This document shows, one piece after another, positions 44,571 through 44,995 of a DNA stretch of 44,995 nt. The stretch's first letter is position 1, and every line of letters begins with the position of its first letter. The stretch comes from Branchiostoma floridae (Eukaryota; Chordata; Leptocardii; Amphioxiformes; Branchiostomatidae). The stretch covers positions 15,470,154 through 15,515,148 of the forward strand of contig NC_049980.1 in NCBI RefSeq assembly GCF_000003815.2, written 5' to 3'. The notes beneath the pieces were generated by a model, which was not told where the DNA came from, ran no database searches, and saw only the letters and a list, made by a program, of their open reading frames with translations. A program made the position numbers and the translations under genes.

Positions 44571-44995
44571 CTACCCTGAAATCACAGATTCCCTCAGTCA
44601 ACAAATGATTGATAACATGTAACACTTTCTCTACAAAGAAAGTAGGAGAGAAAGGGGACAAAAGAGATGAAAAGTAAAATCATTCTTTGTGCCAGAAAAT
44701 CAATTATCCTTTCAAGCCATGTGACCTTTTTCCAGTGGAGGATTACTCTACCTTTGTTTTCCCTGACTGGTGCCACATGAGACATTTTGACATTTACTGG
44801 TAATGGCTTGGCATGTGGCTGAATATGAAGTTTAACCCACACTACCTGCTAGAAAGGTACACCCTCAAAAATTGGTTATTGATCTTGGAAAGAAATGATG
44901 ACCAAAGGTTATCCAGGATCCTGGCAGAAAATCAAGATAAAGGAGGAGACAAGAAAGTTCATGGTGACCTGCCATTTATTGTCTCCTTAATGAGA
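44571..44995. other. No gene seen at the window end
   Basis: Two overlapping minus-strand frames (44314-44661, 44594-44842) lack any recognisable motif. The first runs through the repeat copy. Confidence 0.55.

Noticed and set aside
1-44995. CRISPR array, prophage, operon or other prokaryotic system
   Set aside because: Spliced exons, animal-type transposons and a metazoan extracellular protein show eukaryotic DNA; none of the repeats has a spacer pattern.

Overview
The window is animal genomic DNA. Coding exons carry GT/AG splice sites, introns of 2.7-2.9 kb are filled with transposon remnants, and there are no operons, ribosome binding sites or bacterial-type genes. The deuterostome-type chondroitin sulfate proteoglycan gene, the frequent ACATGTACATGT strings, the many short inverted-repeat transposons and the AT-rich non-coding DNA with TGCAAAT-rich repeats best fit a cephalochordate (amphioxus, Branchiostoma-like). 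That assignment is an inference from style, not from a species-specific marker. Three N runs (4103-4293, 25893-26062, 40839-40938) show a draft assembly.

The one confidently recognised gene lies on the minus strand. It is a CSPG4/NG2-like transmembrane proteoglycan, read from 26903 down to 16734. A very large exon (26903-22993, interrupted by a gap) encodes two laminin G domains and then CSPG repeats 1 to 8. A second exon (20303-20033) and a third (17109-16734) complete repeat 8, carry repeat 9 and most of repeat 10. Both internal exon junctions keep the reading frame and restore CSPG repeat motifs. The first exon (signal peptide) must lie above 26903, and the remaining repeats, transmembrane helix and cytoplasmic tail must lie below 16734. 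None of these was found in the window, so either they are outside it or their exons are too short to recognise.

The rest is intronic or intergenic DNA rich in non-autonomous DNA transposons, many with exact target duplications. There are three hAT-type elements with 8-bp duplications (7544-7976, 15490-15841, 40710-41156; the first is a different family from the other two). Three elements are flanked by TTA or TAA, PIF/Harbinger-like (9652-11157, 31804-32267, 35324-36386). One 2-kb element is flanked by TTAA and has 175-bp inverted arms (20641-22623), with two further repeats nested in it. Fold-back elements lie at 17472-17655, 20816-21112 and 27127-27264. A 5'-truncated non-LTR retrotransposon with a (TCATTG)n tail lies at 27317-27778. 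A dispersed repeat built from ATTATGCAAAT units appears at 12241-12990, 21113-22446, 34140-35045 and 43500-44570.

Region by region: 1-16.7 kb has no certain exon and holds a degenerate 150-bp tandem array (4294-5000), two hAT elements, a Harbinger-like element and a CpG-richer patch (13060-13900). 16.7-26.9 kb is the proteoglycan gene. 27-45 kb is probably its first intron or upstream DNA, with one possible plus-strand coding exon at 30447-30568 of unknown identity.
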